Assembly: GCA_016490735.1 (NCBI GenBank)
Contig: JAEMWC010000057.1
Coordinates: 1,090,001 to 1,154,000 of the forward strand
Direction of reading: 5' to 3'
DNA length: 64,000 nucleotides
DNA from: Pachyseris speciosa
Lineage: Eukaryota > Cnidaria > Anthozoa > Scleractinia > Pachyseridae
The position numbers were made by a program, and so were the translations under genes. The notes beneath the pieces were generated by a model that had not been told where the DNA came from, made no database searches, and worked only from the letters and a program-made list of their open reading frames with translations. Shown here one piece after another: positions 33,501 to 43,530 of the stretch. Every line of letters starts with the position of its first letter. Position 1 is the first letter of the stretch.

Positions 33501-36500
33501 AAACACAAGGAGACATGCTGCCGAATTTCAACATATAAATAATTTTTGCGTCGATCAACTCGGTTATTGTGATTTTATGGAGGCTTGTAAACATCAGCAA
33601 AACGTATTTTCAAGCGAGATGAACACCAGCAAAAATGTATTTCCACGCGAGATATTTTAACAAGTTGTTGTGTTACGCATCAGACGATACGGATTAAATT
33701 TCACATCTTATGCAAATATTTACGTCTTGAAGCCAACAAAACTAGTTAAGTATTTTGTTCCAGTTTTTTCACTGTCGTCATTTACGTTGATTTGGCAGTG
33801 ATACGAATTTCATTCCACTGGTTCCATTTGACAACGAAAATGAACCCTTCAAAATCGTTTCAATAATGACCAAAGCATGCGAAGCGCCAGTCAATTCTCT
33901 TTTTTGAGGCGGAAACTGACGCGAAACAGCTTACTCTTTTAACTCTTAATTTTGCCCTTGAACATCGTTAACTCAAATTTTCGGTGTTGCTCACGAGCAG
34001 AAGTTGTTGGTAGTGGCCAAAAGCTATCTTCAAATAAAAACAGCCTTCTTTAATATTTTATTCTATTTCTCAGCCGACAGCAAGCTTTTTAAGCACTGAG
34101 TTAGATCCTGCTGTATGCCGTTTTCAACCAAAACACCCTCTTCAACACTTTACTTACATCGGCCAAAGCCTTCCCAAAAGAATTTCGGAGGAACCAAGAA
34201 ACCAAGAAACCTGTGCAAGACTCAAACTACGCCGCTTACTTTAACGTTAACGTTTGCAATGCCCTAGGCCGAACCCCATCCCTAGCTCTAACCCTAACCC
34301 TAACCCTAGCTCTAAACCTAACCCTAGCTCTAACCCTAACTCTAACCCTAGCCCTAATTTTAACCGTAACTCTAAACTTAACAATAACCCTAAATCTTTT
34401 GAGTGCTGTTTTCAAGTCGGACAAAATCTACGCGCGCTGGCTTAAGGTTAACCAAGGTTGCTGTGTGCTGTTTTTAAGTCAACCCGGAATGTTGCGCACT
34501 GTTCCAGTTAAGGAAGCTTCTTGAGCACTATCAGTAAGCAAAACACTGGTAATAAGAGCTGCATTTAAAAAAGTCGACCATTTCCAAGTCGGATGGGCAT
34601 CTTGTGGGCCGGTTATGAGTCAAAAAGGCACACTGCGCATAAAGAATACCCTTGAGCATTGCTTCATGCATGTTAATAAAGCAGACATATGAAGGGCTGG
34701 GGGCATAAACTGCCTATGTGGAGTTTTAGGTGTTTTTTTTGCATACGTTATTTCTCGAAAACAAAAAAGAAATCGGTGAAAAAAAATACGGGACAAAGTT
34801 TTTCAATCAAAATGCAGTTCACATGCAAAAATTTGGACAAATCCAAGCGAACTAAAAAAACAGCCGAAAATTACACATAGGCAGTTTATGCCCCCAGCCC
34901 TTCAATTGATAGCCTACGTGTAGCCGTACCCACCCCCTGGGGAAAAACGGGAGGAGGGAACGTCTACGAAAACTTGAAACCAATCGTGTTATGTGACGTC
35001 ACAGTAATTCATGCAAGTTATGTAAATAAATTATATTTTCTGTGGAAGTGCGTATGTTTACACACTTAGACAAAAGTCAAAGGCCGCGTAATGAAAAGGA
35101 TTACGAGCGATTTTTGGTCAAAAGCAAGAAAACAATCTTTGATGTAAACATCGCTCTCGCAAAAATTTGTTTACATAAGCGTACTATCAGCGAGCGATTT
35201 TTGGTCAAAAGCAAGAAAACAATTATCTTTGATGTAAACATCGCTCTCGCAAATTCTTCGTTTACATAAGCGTACTATCAGCTTAAATTTGTTGGCAGAC
35301 GAATTTATTAGAAATAATTACGTAGCAAGTTTGGAGAAAGTTAGCCTTGTTTTCCAGCCGAAGGAACCGCTATTAGAAAGCGTAAATTTGAACAATCTGC
35401 ACGTCCCTTCATTACCGTTTCGTTACTCATACACGTGCTAATATTCACCAGTCATGACTCGTTCGATGATATGATCTTCCGAATCTTTGGCTAGCGCGAT
35501 CGTTTTCAATCCCAGATCATTCAGATGTTGGACCTGATCTTCCATGAGCGCTGTCAGAGGTGACACAATGAAAATAGTACACAGTTTCTTCCAAAGAAGC
35601 GATGCGATCACTAGCTGGCATCGCCTGAAATTTAATAGCTTTTCCATAGCCAGTTGGCAATGAAACACGGACAGTCTTTCCATCAAAAAACAAAGCTATG
35701 GCCTTTTGTTGCTCTTCGTGGAATTTCTGTAATCCAAAAGTCTCGCAAACCTCATATCTAGCTGCGTTAAACTCCACTTTAGTTTGTGTGGCTTCCGACA
35801 CTCCAACCGCCATATTTCAAGTTTCTTCACCAATGAGCAAGATCCGTTTCGGCCAATCAGTGTTCTCGAAAGTAAGAAACCATTGAGAAACCATGAGAAA
35901 CCATGAGAAACCATTATATATTTTCATGCAAAAAGAGTGACGTCACATAACACAATTCGTGTCAGGTTTTCGTAGACATTCCCTCCTCCAGTTTTTCCTT
36001 GGGGGTGGGTACGACTACACGTAGGCTATTCAATTGAAAGCCATAAAAATGCATCAAATGCACTCAGGATTTCCAGCTAGTCCAAATCAGGTCTCCTTTT
36101 ACTTGTAAAATGAATGAAAACCCTGAGTTGTGGTTTTAAGCTACAGTCAAACCTCTATTAAGCGGTCACCCTCGGGAAAGAGCCATCTGACTGCTTAATA
36201 GAGATTGACCGCTTAAAAGAGGTTTTCCAAAATGTAATGTATACAGTAATAAGGTAAAACTGGAATTGTATCATGCATGTATACAGTATATTGTATCAGT
36301 TAACAAGAACAGTAACACAAAATATGAGAAAAACGTCAAGTAATTGCATGTTCAAGGAAGTTCATGCCTATAGTTCTGAGATCCTAATGTTGTTTATAAG
36401 GCAATCATCTTTGTTGTAAACCACATTAATAATGTTCAGTTTTGCCATTCACCATGAACAACTCTTACACTGATTAAATCTGCAACACAATTAAGAGGTA

Positions 36501-39500
36501 ATGAACTGTTAAAGGAAACTGGACATGGTTTGCATATCACAGTGTCAAAATATCGCATGATAATTGATAACATGACCACTTAAAAGAGGTGAAATACAAT
36601 AAAATTAGCCGATTGGGAATTCTGAAAGGTGACCGCGTCCACTTAATAGAGGTTGAATTTACAGTAAATAAGGGGACCGCTTTTTGGGACTTTGACAAGT
36701 GTCCATTTCATAGAGGGTGACTGCTTAATAGAGGGCCGCTTAATAGAGGTTTGACTGTATCTTGTATCTGATTGGTTTCTTTTTAAACACAATAGGCATT
36801 CCAGAAATATTCTACTGTTCACGGTTTTCTGAGTTATACACAGTAAAAAGTCCTCAAAGTTTTTCCTTGTAAACAATTGGAAAAAAACAACAGTATCAAT
36901 TGGAAGAGTTGTACTCTTCAAATTTTGGCTAACTGCAATGTTAATAAAGTCACTCAGATCTAAACAAACCACTCTGACCTTCTCAGAAACTCTGAAACCC
37001 TGTGTGTTAAGTGTTGTTCATGGTGGTTCAATATTCCTGAAAATTTTGTTTGGACTAGTTCTGCAAGTTTTTTTTTTTTTTTTTTTTTGAGTTTGTCAGA
37101 GCTTTGGGCCTTCAAATTTAAGAAGCCCTCCTATAGCTTTAATATCTTTTTACGCAGGGAGGCAGACATCACCAAAGAGAGAATACAGAAGATTTTAGGA
37201 GCAGGTGCCAATGTAGTGTTGGTGAGTGGCGGTATTGATGACCTTTGCCTTAAGTATTTTGTGGAAGCTGGTGCTATGGGCGTCAGGCGATGTAAAAAGG
37301 CAGATCTGAAGAGAATCGCAAGAGCCACTGGAGGTTAGTTACTTAGTAAATCTTCAAATTCTTCTTACTAAAGTTAATACTTAAGGGTTATGTACCACTA
37401 ATTATTTTCTTGGTTACGTTTCCTACACCAGGAGTTTCATTAAGGAGTTTAATAAACGGTGACGGCAACACAAACATCATTTCAAAATACAACTTATCGT
37501 TATTGTAGCACCTTAGCGATTATTCCAATTTGTTCAACTTGTAAAATGTCAGCAAACTATCCAGGAACTAAATTTCTATGAATGGCATTAAAGTAACGAA
37601 AAAGAAAAAAATGTGCCATCATGTGCTCATGTTCTCGCCACAAGCTAAATTGGGTCATTTCACGTTGTTGTTTTGTAGACAGAGGACGGCAAAGAAATGA
37701 ACCAAAATGTAAAACACATGTGCAGGGCTATTGTTTTCATTAAACCTACTGTTATGTGACGTTCTTGTTGACGTTCCCGTTAGTGGCCACAAGACTGTTA
37801 TAATAACTCCAGTGAAGATTGCTGGCTACTTAGCTTAAAAATGACTAAGTACCAACAAGAATATGAGACCTCATTGTGCATGTGACCAGTTACTTTCTTA
37901 ATACATCATACAAGACATTTTTTAAGTGGTATGGTTGTAAAATTATTTTCTTTGAATCTAGTAAATGATTAATTTTCCTCTAATTTTCCTCTAATTTTCT
38001 AGCAAGGCATCATTTACTTGTCCTCAAAGACATCTGTCATTGCATTTAGTTGGAGGTTGTGTGATCATTAAACAGTTTTGTTTTCCTTGTTTTGTTGTCC
38101 TTCAGCCACAATGGTGTTAACACTGGCAAATCTTGAAGGAGAAGAAAGCTTTGATGCCAGCATGCTTGGCCAAGCTGATGAGGTCGTGCAAGAAAGAGTT
38201 TGTGACGATGAGCTGATTGTCATCAAACGGTGAGATCAGCAAATTTTATTCATATCATTTGTTAGCAGAATTTCCTCCGAAGCCAGATGTGTCATAATTC
38301 TGATTTTTATTTGGGTCAGACATTTTCAATAAATTGTTGTACATCCACCATCTTTAATTTCTTTCATTAGACACATACTTGACCACTGAATTGCATTCCA
38401 GTGCCCACAAGTGTGAATTAGAGCTTGCCATTGGCAAATGGACAAACCTTAAACAAACACTGTGGCTTTGTTTTGAGGCTTATCTCAACAGAGAAATGAT
38501 TTCCATTTTCCTAAATGCTTGTCCTCAACTTTTGCAAACTTTGAACACGACATCCGCGTTGCAGCATTATTTGCTCACCACACCAAAGTGGAGGTGGATA
38601 TTAGTGCTTCCAGAGAGAAGGTCCATCATTCACCACTCCAAGTCGCATCATTTTTTAAAATAATAAGACATTTATAAAGCGGCCTTTCCGAGAGATCCAA
38701 AGGTGCTATTTACAGAGTCAAAGTGATTAGTGCTATAAATCAAGAACACGCAATACAATCCAGTAGCCAATCAGAACATGTAAAAAACAGCGTCCTCTTG
38801 TTCAGTGCAGTAGATATTGATCAATTTAAAACACCACTGGAAAGAGAATAGCTGTGCTCTCCTGCCAGACCCTATGGCAAAGTGTGATTTCATTTTGCTT
38901 ATTTTCAGACCCAAAGCTCGTTCAGCATCTTCCATAATCCTGAGAGGTGCAAATGACTTCATGTTAGATGAAATGGAGCGTTCTATGCATGATGCTATCT
39001 GTGTGGTGAAGAGAGTACTTGAGTCCAAAACTGTAGTTCCTGGGGGTGGGGCTGTGGAGGCTGCATTATCAATTTACCTCGAGAACTTTGCTACTTCACT
39101 GGTGAGTGAGTTATGATATAGATGGTAGCTGATCCTGCTACAGTGATCAAAAAAATGATGTTGTGAGTGAGTCAGTGCACTTTGATTGGAAACAAGGCTG
39201 GAGTTCACTCTGTTTACATGCAAACATTGCTACGTTTTCATGTGTAATAATAATATAATATTGTATTATATGTAGCTGTAGCTTGTAAGTAATGTCCATT
39301 TTGTATTCGTAGTAATTTAAGTGTATTTCTTATATAAAATTTAATAAAAAAAGAAAAAAAAATCACTGAAACCCCTTCCTTCTTTTTGTTGTTATTTGAT
39401 CAGTGTTTTGTTCTCTTTTTAAACAGGGGTCCAGAGAACAGTTGGCCATTGCTGAGTTTGCTAATTCCCTTCTTGTAATTCCAAAAACGTTGGCAGTAAA

Positions 39501-40407
39501 TGCAGCTCAAGATTCTGCCGACCTGGTGGCTAAGCTACGGGCTTATCACAACACATCACAAATCAACACAGAAAGGTCATCTCTTAAATGGTAAGGTATC
39601 TTGTGAACAGTTTATGTTGTGCTGTAGGACACAGGCAGTGTTGTGACTGTATGATCTTAAAAAATAGATTTCCTGTTGCCATGTGTCAGTGTTTAGTAAT
39701 ATAGGAAGAAATAAAAGTGACAAATGAGCTCTGGATGAGGGTGCCACTGATGTTCTTATCTCATTTGAAGTCTTCTGTTACTGAGCAGACATATGGCGAC
39801 ATGGATATTCTTGTAATAGAGAGGCAGAATCCAGTTGACTGTCACTTCTTTTAGGACTTTTTCCAACGTCACATTGGCATACTTAGGAAAGAGGTTTTTG
39901 ATTTAGGTTTCCTGCATTTTGCTGTTGTCAACAGCTTCAGTGACACTTTTTGTCAAAGTCTCCCCATGTCCAGTCTAGAATAAACTTCTTGACATACCTT
40001 TTTGGAAAATGAAAAGAAAAAAATTTTTTTTCAATGACTAAATCTATTCATCTGTCTTCTAATACATGTAGATCACGTGCAATGACCAATGCATGATGAC
40101 CTCAGCATGTTTTTTAAAAGTCTAGAGGATCTGCCAAATTATCTTGACATAATGATTCTAAACAAGTCAAGTCTCACACAAACTTTTTGCTTACATTTTC
40201 AGGATTGGCCTGGATCTGGTTGAGGGAAAAGTGCGTGATAACAAGAGGGCTGGTGTTCTGGAACCATCGATCAGCAAAATTAAGTGTCTAAAATTTGCGA
40301 CAGAAGCAGCAATCACAATCCTCCGAATAGATGACATGATTAAGCTGCGTCCTGAGAAGAGTGAGGGAAGTGCTTATGAGCAAGCTGTGCGCCGTGGAGA
40401 CTTGTAG
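28807..40407 (+). CDS. TCP1: T-complex protein 1 subunit alpha (CCT-alpha), complete
   Basis: Ten exons: 28807-28888, 28957-29042, 29758-29984, 30752-31044, 31566-31692, 37158-37333, 38106-38229, 38909-39101, 39427-39590, 40203-40407. All junctions are GT-AG with matching phases, giving 558 residues; animal CCT1 is about 556. The product is one of eight subunits of the cytosolic chaperonin TRiC/CCT, which folds actin, tubulin and other proteins using ATP. Diagnostic sequences are [44 protein letters not shown] (nucleotide binding), [66 protein letters not shown], and [20 protein letters not shown]. The short C terminus ends [11 protein letters not shown]. Intron 5 (31693-37157) is swollen by transposons, but the coding sequence is intact. 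The gene is head to head with a membrane-protein gene. Confidence 0.97.
30225..30464. mobile_element. TA-flanked MITE, copy 2 of the 19565-19926 family
   Basis: GAGCGGTTTTCAATTGAAAG is mirrored by ACTCAATTGAAAATGGCTC, with TA on both sides (30223-30224 and 30465-30466). It shares ends and the words GTGATTGGTTGG and TTTTGGTTTT with copy 1. It lies in TCP1 intron 3. Confidence 0.75.
30554..30582 (+). repeat. ATT microsatellite
   Basis: About nine uninterrupted ATT units follow an A run in TCP1 intron 3. Confidence 0.95.
31795..32226. repeat. Probable decayed inverted-repeat element
   Basis: TGACCAGGGCTTGGC at the left is partly mirrored by GCCAAGATCAAACCCTGA at the right. Inside, GCTAGT, CTAGCCA and GGCTAGTAA words recur in both orientations. 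It lies in TCP1 intron 5. Confidence 0.4.
32464..32678 (+). mobile_element. MITE copy, left partner of composite
   Basis: Ends GAAGGGCTGGGGGCATAAAC and GCAGTTTATGCCCCCAGCAC are inverted copies. The body is almost identical to 34691-34903, in the same orientation, with few substitutions. The left flank ends AATT and the right flank starts ATAT. Confidence 0.8.
32675..34694. repeat. 2-kb segment with 56-bp inverted ends between two MITE copies
   Basis: 32675-32730 (CTTCATATGTCTGCCTTATT, CATGCATGAAGCAATG) is the near-perfect reverse complement of 34639-34694 (CATTGCTTCATGCATGTTAA, AGCAGACATATGAAG). The interior holds a 103-codon frame at 33231-33542 that I do not recognise ([20 protein letters not shown]) and a degenerate CCCTAA array at 34261-34400. 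Confidence 0.6.
34261..34400 (+). repeat. Degenerate CCCTAA/CCCTAGCT array
   Basis: Imperfect six-base units (AACCCT, CCTAGCTCTAA, AACTCT) in a row, on the telomere-type motif. The array is internal and short, so it is an interstitial repeat inside a transposon-like segment, not a chromosome end. Confidence 0.8.
34691..34903 (+). mobile_element. MITE copy, right partner of composite
   Basis: Near-identical copy of 32464-32678 in the same orientation. Left flank ATAT, right flank AATT, the mirror of the flanks of the other copy. The 9-bp duplication of the next element (34901-34909) overlaps its last three bases, so that element inserted at its edge later. Confidence 0.8.
34910..36028. mobile_element. 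Inverted-repeat element carrying a helicase gene piece (Pack-MULE-like)
   Basis: The ends TAGCCTACGTGTAGCCGTAC and GTACGACTACACGTAGGCTA are inverted, and the arms match for about 100 bases (through GGTGGGTACG, TTTCGTAGAC and GTGACGTCAC). TTCAATTGA flanks both sides exactly (34901-34909 and 36029-36037), a 9-base duplication typical of Mutator-like elements. No transposase is present. The cargo is a minus-strand RecQ-like helicase fragment at 35438-35813. An 85-base unit (GAGCGATTTTTGGTCAAAAG onward) is duplicated in tandem at about 35106-35281. It lies in TCP1 intron 5. Confidence 0.8.
35438..35813 (-). pseudogene. RecQ-like helicase N-terminal fragment
   Basis: Starting at Met 35813 the frame gives [18 protein letters not shown] (the RecQ-type Q motif), then [13 protein letters not shown] (Walker A, GYGK). 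After a frameshift near 35595, it continues as [20 protein letters not shown], the motif that follows Walker A in RecQ helicases. Motif II (DExH) and everything after it are missing. The piece sits inside the inverted arms at 34910-36028. It looks like captured host coding DNA without introns. Whether it is transcribed cannot be told. Confidence 0.75.
36144..36757. mobile_element. TA-flanked pogo/Tigger-like MITE
   Basis: CAGTCAAACCTCTATTAAGC at the left is mirrored by GCTTAATAGAGGTTTGACTG at the right, with TA on both sides (36142-36143 and 36758-36759). The CAGTCAAACC end is the common pogo/Tigger terminal sequence. Words such as GACTGCTTAATAGAG recur near both ends. It lies in TCP1 intron 5. 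Confidence 0.8.
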
Positions 40408-41337
40408 ACAAGTGCAGAAGCTTTATTTGCAACCTCATTCCTGCCCTATGTCTATCCACTCAGTCAAAATGGTTGGGCTTGCTGTAGGTCTACTTCTGAA
40501 CTGTGCATATTAAGGAAAGAAGTGTTCCTGCATTGTGAGACTTGGAGATTCAATTCACCTCTTTTAGACTCTCAGAATGTAGGAAAGATGAGTTGTAACT
40601 CAAAAATTGGAGCTTTTATCACTGTGAGAGATGGTTTTGAGTGCGAGAATGAAACAAACAGACTGATGTTAACTATAAAGCAAATTAAAACAATGATAAC
40701 AAAGAATAACTGCTGTTTTCACTCTTTGGGGGTGGTCATTTGCCCAAAAAATTCTCGCAAGTTGCCCAAATATTTTCGAAACAGTCGTAAAGAAACGAGG
40801 GTCATGCGATGCACTAACATAGGCCTACATATGAAGTGAAACACGTTAAACGAAATAGCTGTCTCTTCCATTTCGACGGCCGAAAATATCAACGATACTA
40901 TCCATGTCATTGTTGACTACAGAGTTGGCATATGCCCTTTCAATATAAAAAGTGCGATGTTACTGATACGTTGTTGCCCTTTGGTGCTGCGGAGGTAAGT
41001 TTTCAATTCAACCTGCGCATCGCACTGAATGATCGTTCTGCAGAACACGATGTAGCAGTGATCACTGCAAGGATATGTACCACATTAGAAAATTCTGGAA
41101 ACATACCAAGTAGATCATTATCGCGCATTGCAGTCCCGTGGACAGGGTTTTGCGTGGGGAGGTGCGTTTGAGCGGCGAAGGTTGGAATTGCAAGCGCCTA
41201 CTGCGCGAGATTGTATGGGGGGTCCGGGGAATGCTCCCCCCGGAAATTTTGAAAAGTTGACCGTTCAAGACTTCATTTTGTGCGTTTTCAAGGACGCTTC
41301 ATTGAAAATCAGACAGTCAAGATCAAACTTAAAAACG

Positions 41338-41700
41338 TCAATACTTGGTCGAAATGGATTTTGGGCTTAATCTTTGAGTAGTGTGCCAAGCTGAAGCCTT
41401 CTTAAATGCTTCTGGGCAAAACAATCTACCAGTTCGCATTAACGCAAGCGAAAAGAGCCTTCCTTGATGTATGCTGGCTCTGCTGTAAGTGCGGAGTCGT
41501 CTTAGAGCACTTGCGCTCCTTTCACATTCAGAGCTAGTGGCTGGAATTGTGCAACAAATCTTCAAGAGGACGTAAAGATTTGGGCACAAATCCCTCAAGC
41601 TGACTTTTGCAGCGGTATTGGGTCTTTCCTGTTTTGGCTTCGAGTTGTATCCGAAACAGTCTTCCAGAAATTTAATAGTATCGACATAGCAGGGGATCAC
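41338..41700 (-). pseudogene. hAT transposase C-terminal dimerisation domain
   Basis: The sequence LYVLLKICCTIPATSSECER followed by SASALRRLRTYSRASIHQ and LFSLALMRTGRL is the conserved hATC domain of hAT transposases, as also found in ZMYM/P52rIPK-like relatives. The N-terminal zinc finger and catalytic core are not found upstream on this strand. Confidence 0.75.
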
Positions 41701-41853
41701 ATGGCGGACATAAAATGAAAACGGTTCAATAAATTGGGTTGAATTTCAAACTACATAATAAGTGAGTCAGGACGCAAGTACTACAGTTAGTTTGCGTTTA
41801 CCTTTTTTTTCTTTGTAATAACTTACTTTCTTTTCAATCGCCGGTATCTAGCA

Positions 41854-41984
41854 GTCCATGGCTGCTAATGCTTGGGCTCAATCTTTGCTTTGGTAGATTT
41901 AAGGGGTAATGCCCGCTACCTTGTGGCCTTAGTGCCCTTTGAGTGGCTTCAGCTTACTTGATCACATTAATTTGTGAAGTATCC
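41854..41984 (+). repeat. 131-bp dispersed repeat, copy 1
   Basis: Near-identical to 48261-48391: TCCATGGCTGCTAATGCTTG through CACATTAATTTGTGAAGTATCC, with a handful of substitutions. Class unknown. Confidence 0.85.
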
Positions 41985-42357
41985 TTGTCACTCCAGCCAC
42001 ATCCCACAAGCTTTACGTTTTCATTACCTGTAGCCTAATCCGCGCACACGACGAAAACTCGCCTACATTTTCTCGGCTCGGCTTCAAGAAGTATGGCCGC
42101 CTATTTTGTAAAATTTAGCAACGCGGGAGAAGCTTTCTTTATCAGGTGTTTCACTGTGATGGATATTTCCCAAACGTCAGAGTATTTGCCTACCTCAGAC
42201 AGGTTAACATAGAAAATATCTATCTCTTCGACAAAAAACGTGGAAACTTCTGAAAAACTGGCTCTGCCCAAACTTCTCTTGCTGCCCTCCAAAATCTTAG
42301 TTGCCCAAAATTTGCCCCCCGCCCCTCCCCGTCACCGGCCTGTACGCCTATGTTTGA

Positions 42358-43005
42358 GTGGAATGCGACCAAAGCCTGTTTATAACTGACGCACAAACTG
42401 GGTCTATAAAAGTAATTACAACAATTAAAGGTATCGTGCAGTTACTGAGACATTTAGGACTTCTGTACAAGGCATTTTCTGTTCACCTAAAAAATATAAA
42501 GGCGCCAACGTCGTCTCTAAGTGAGGCCGTTCAGAACCAGGAAAACCCTCGACGGATTCTAGAAGAAAAACCGTTGAAAATGTAATGGAAAACTTTTGCA
42601 AGCTATGCTAACCCTCGGGGACAGTTGAAAGCTCTTAAACAGCTGTTACAGGAGTTGAATCCAAGCTACGGAATTGATCTGCACGCTTGCCTCTTCGTTC
42701 AAGTAGAAAATTTACATTCAGTGGGTCACTTTTAGGAACAGTTTCCTACTTCACTACAGAATATCGTTCTATGACAGTACCAAGAGGGTTGTACAGTGGG
42801 CTGCATACTACTTCACACACAAGAAGTCTCACTATCCCATTGTCCCTCAAGCAATTCCACTCCATGCCCTTCCACGGATTAGCCACGGCCACCTTAGTCC
42901 GACCGGAAAATTGGATGAAAGAGAGCGGGAAATCATGTTACACTGGGCAGCAAACAACGGTAAAGCTTTCAGGCAAAGAACAGTGCGCCAGGAAACCACC
43001 AGGTA
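42358..43005 (+). pseudogene. Coding relic of a multicopy cnidarian protein, first part
   Basis: Read across frames: LFITDAQTGSIKVITTIKG, then LLYKAFSVHLKN and SLSEAVQNQENPR (42358-42585), then FASYANPRGQLKALKQLL and LHACLFVQVENLHSVGHF (about 42588-42732), then VVQWAAYYFTHKKSHYPIV and ALPRISHGHLSPTGKLDERE (about 42788-43005). In-frame stops and frameshifts separate the pieces. I remember similar wording in multicopy coral proteins with NHL-type repeats, but cannot name the gene. The frame ends at RQRTVRQETTR and resumes at 49440 beyond a 6.4-kb insertion. Confidence 0.5.
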
Positions 43006-43334
43006 AAGGGTAGCAAGGGGTTTATACGTGACGCGAGATGAGGGCAAAAATTGGTGCGTGAAACGTGAAAGGAACTAAAAGAGATACGCGATTCGTGAAT
43101 TTACAATGCACCTGACACGTGATTTGTCTCTGAGATATGCGGGACACGTGAACTACATTTTTTAGTATCGTGAAAATGTCAAAATTTCCTATCGCATCGC
43201 TTCGAAAACCATCGCGGCCATCTGGAATTAACAGACTGAAAATAACAGACTTTCAGACGTACCCAACCATTGTGAAGCACTCTAGGTACCACACCCCGAA
43301 AGGTCAACATTACAGAGTGACCGTTAAGGGATCT

Positions 43335-43424
43335 TGTATGTATGTATGTATGTATGTATGTATGTATGTATGTATGTATGTATGTATGTATGTATGTATG
43401 TATGTATGTATGTATGTATGTATG

Positions 43425-43453
<29 letters not shown>
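43335..43453 (+). repeat. TATG microsatellite = 3' tail of the LINE
   Basis: About 29 perfect TATG units (CATA on the minus strand) directly follow the AATAAAG-type 3' end of the minus-strand LINE. CR1/L2-type LINEs end in such short tandem repeats, so this is the element's tail, expanded. Confidence 0.9.
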
Positions 43454-43455
<2 letters not shown>

Positions 43456-43530
43456 GACTTTATTTAAACACGGAAAATCATCAGTTAAGTATTACAAGTT
43501 AAAAACTAAGACTATTTACAACTAACTGCT

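Larger units (their letters stand above)
40720..42350. mobile_element. hAT-type element remnant
   Basis: The left side (GTCATTTGCCCAAAAAATTC, CAAGTTGCCC) and right side (AGTTGCCCAAAATTTGCCCC) are loosely inverted. A minus-strand transposase fragment lies between (41338-41700). The right part also contains a 131-base dispersed repeat (41854-41984). The ends are too worn to fix exactly. Confidence 0.5.

Noticed and set aside
35042..35269. Plus-strand 75-codon frame
   Set aside because: It is created by the tandem 85-base duplication inside the helicase-carrying element.
40522..40839. 105-codon frame after TCP1
   Set aside because: It starts in the expected TCP1 3' untranslated region and has no recognisable similarity.
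43170..43525. Frame with long MYVCMYVC repeat
   Set aside because: It is the translation of the TATG microsatellite that forms the LINE tail, not a protein.
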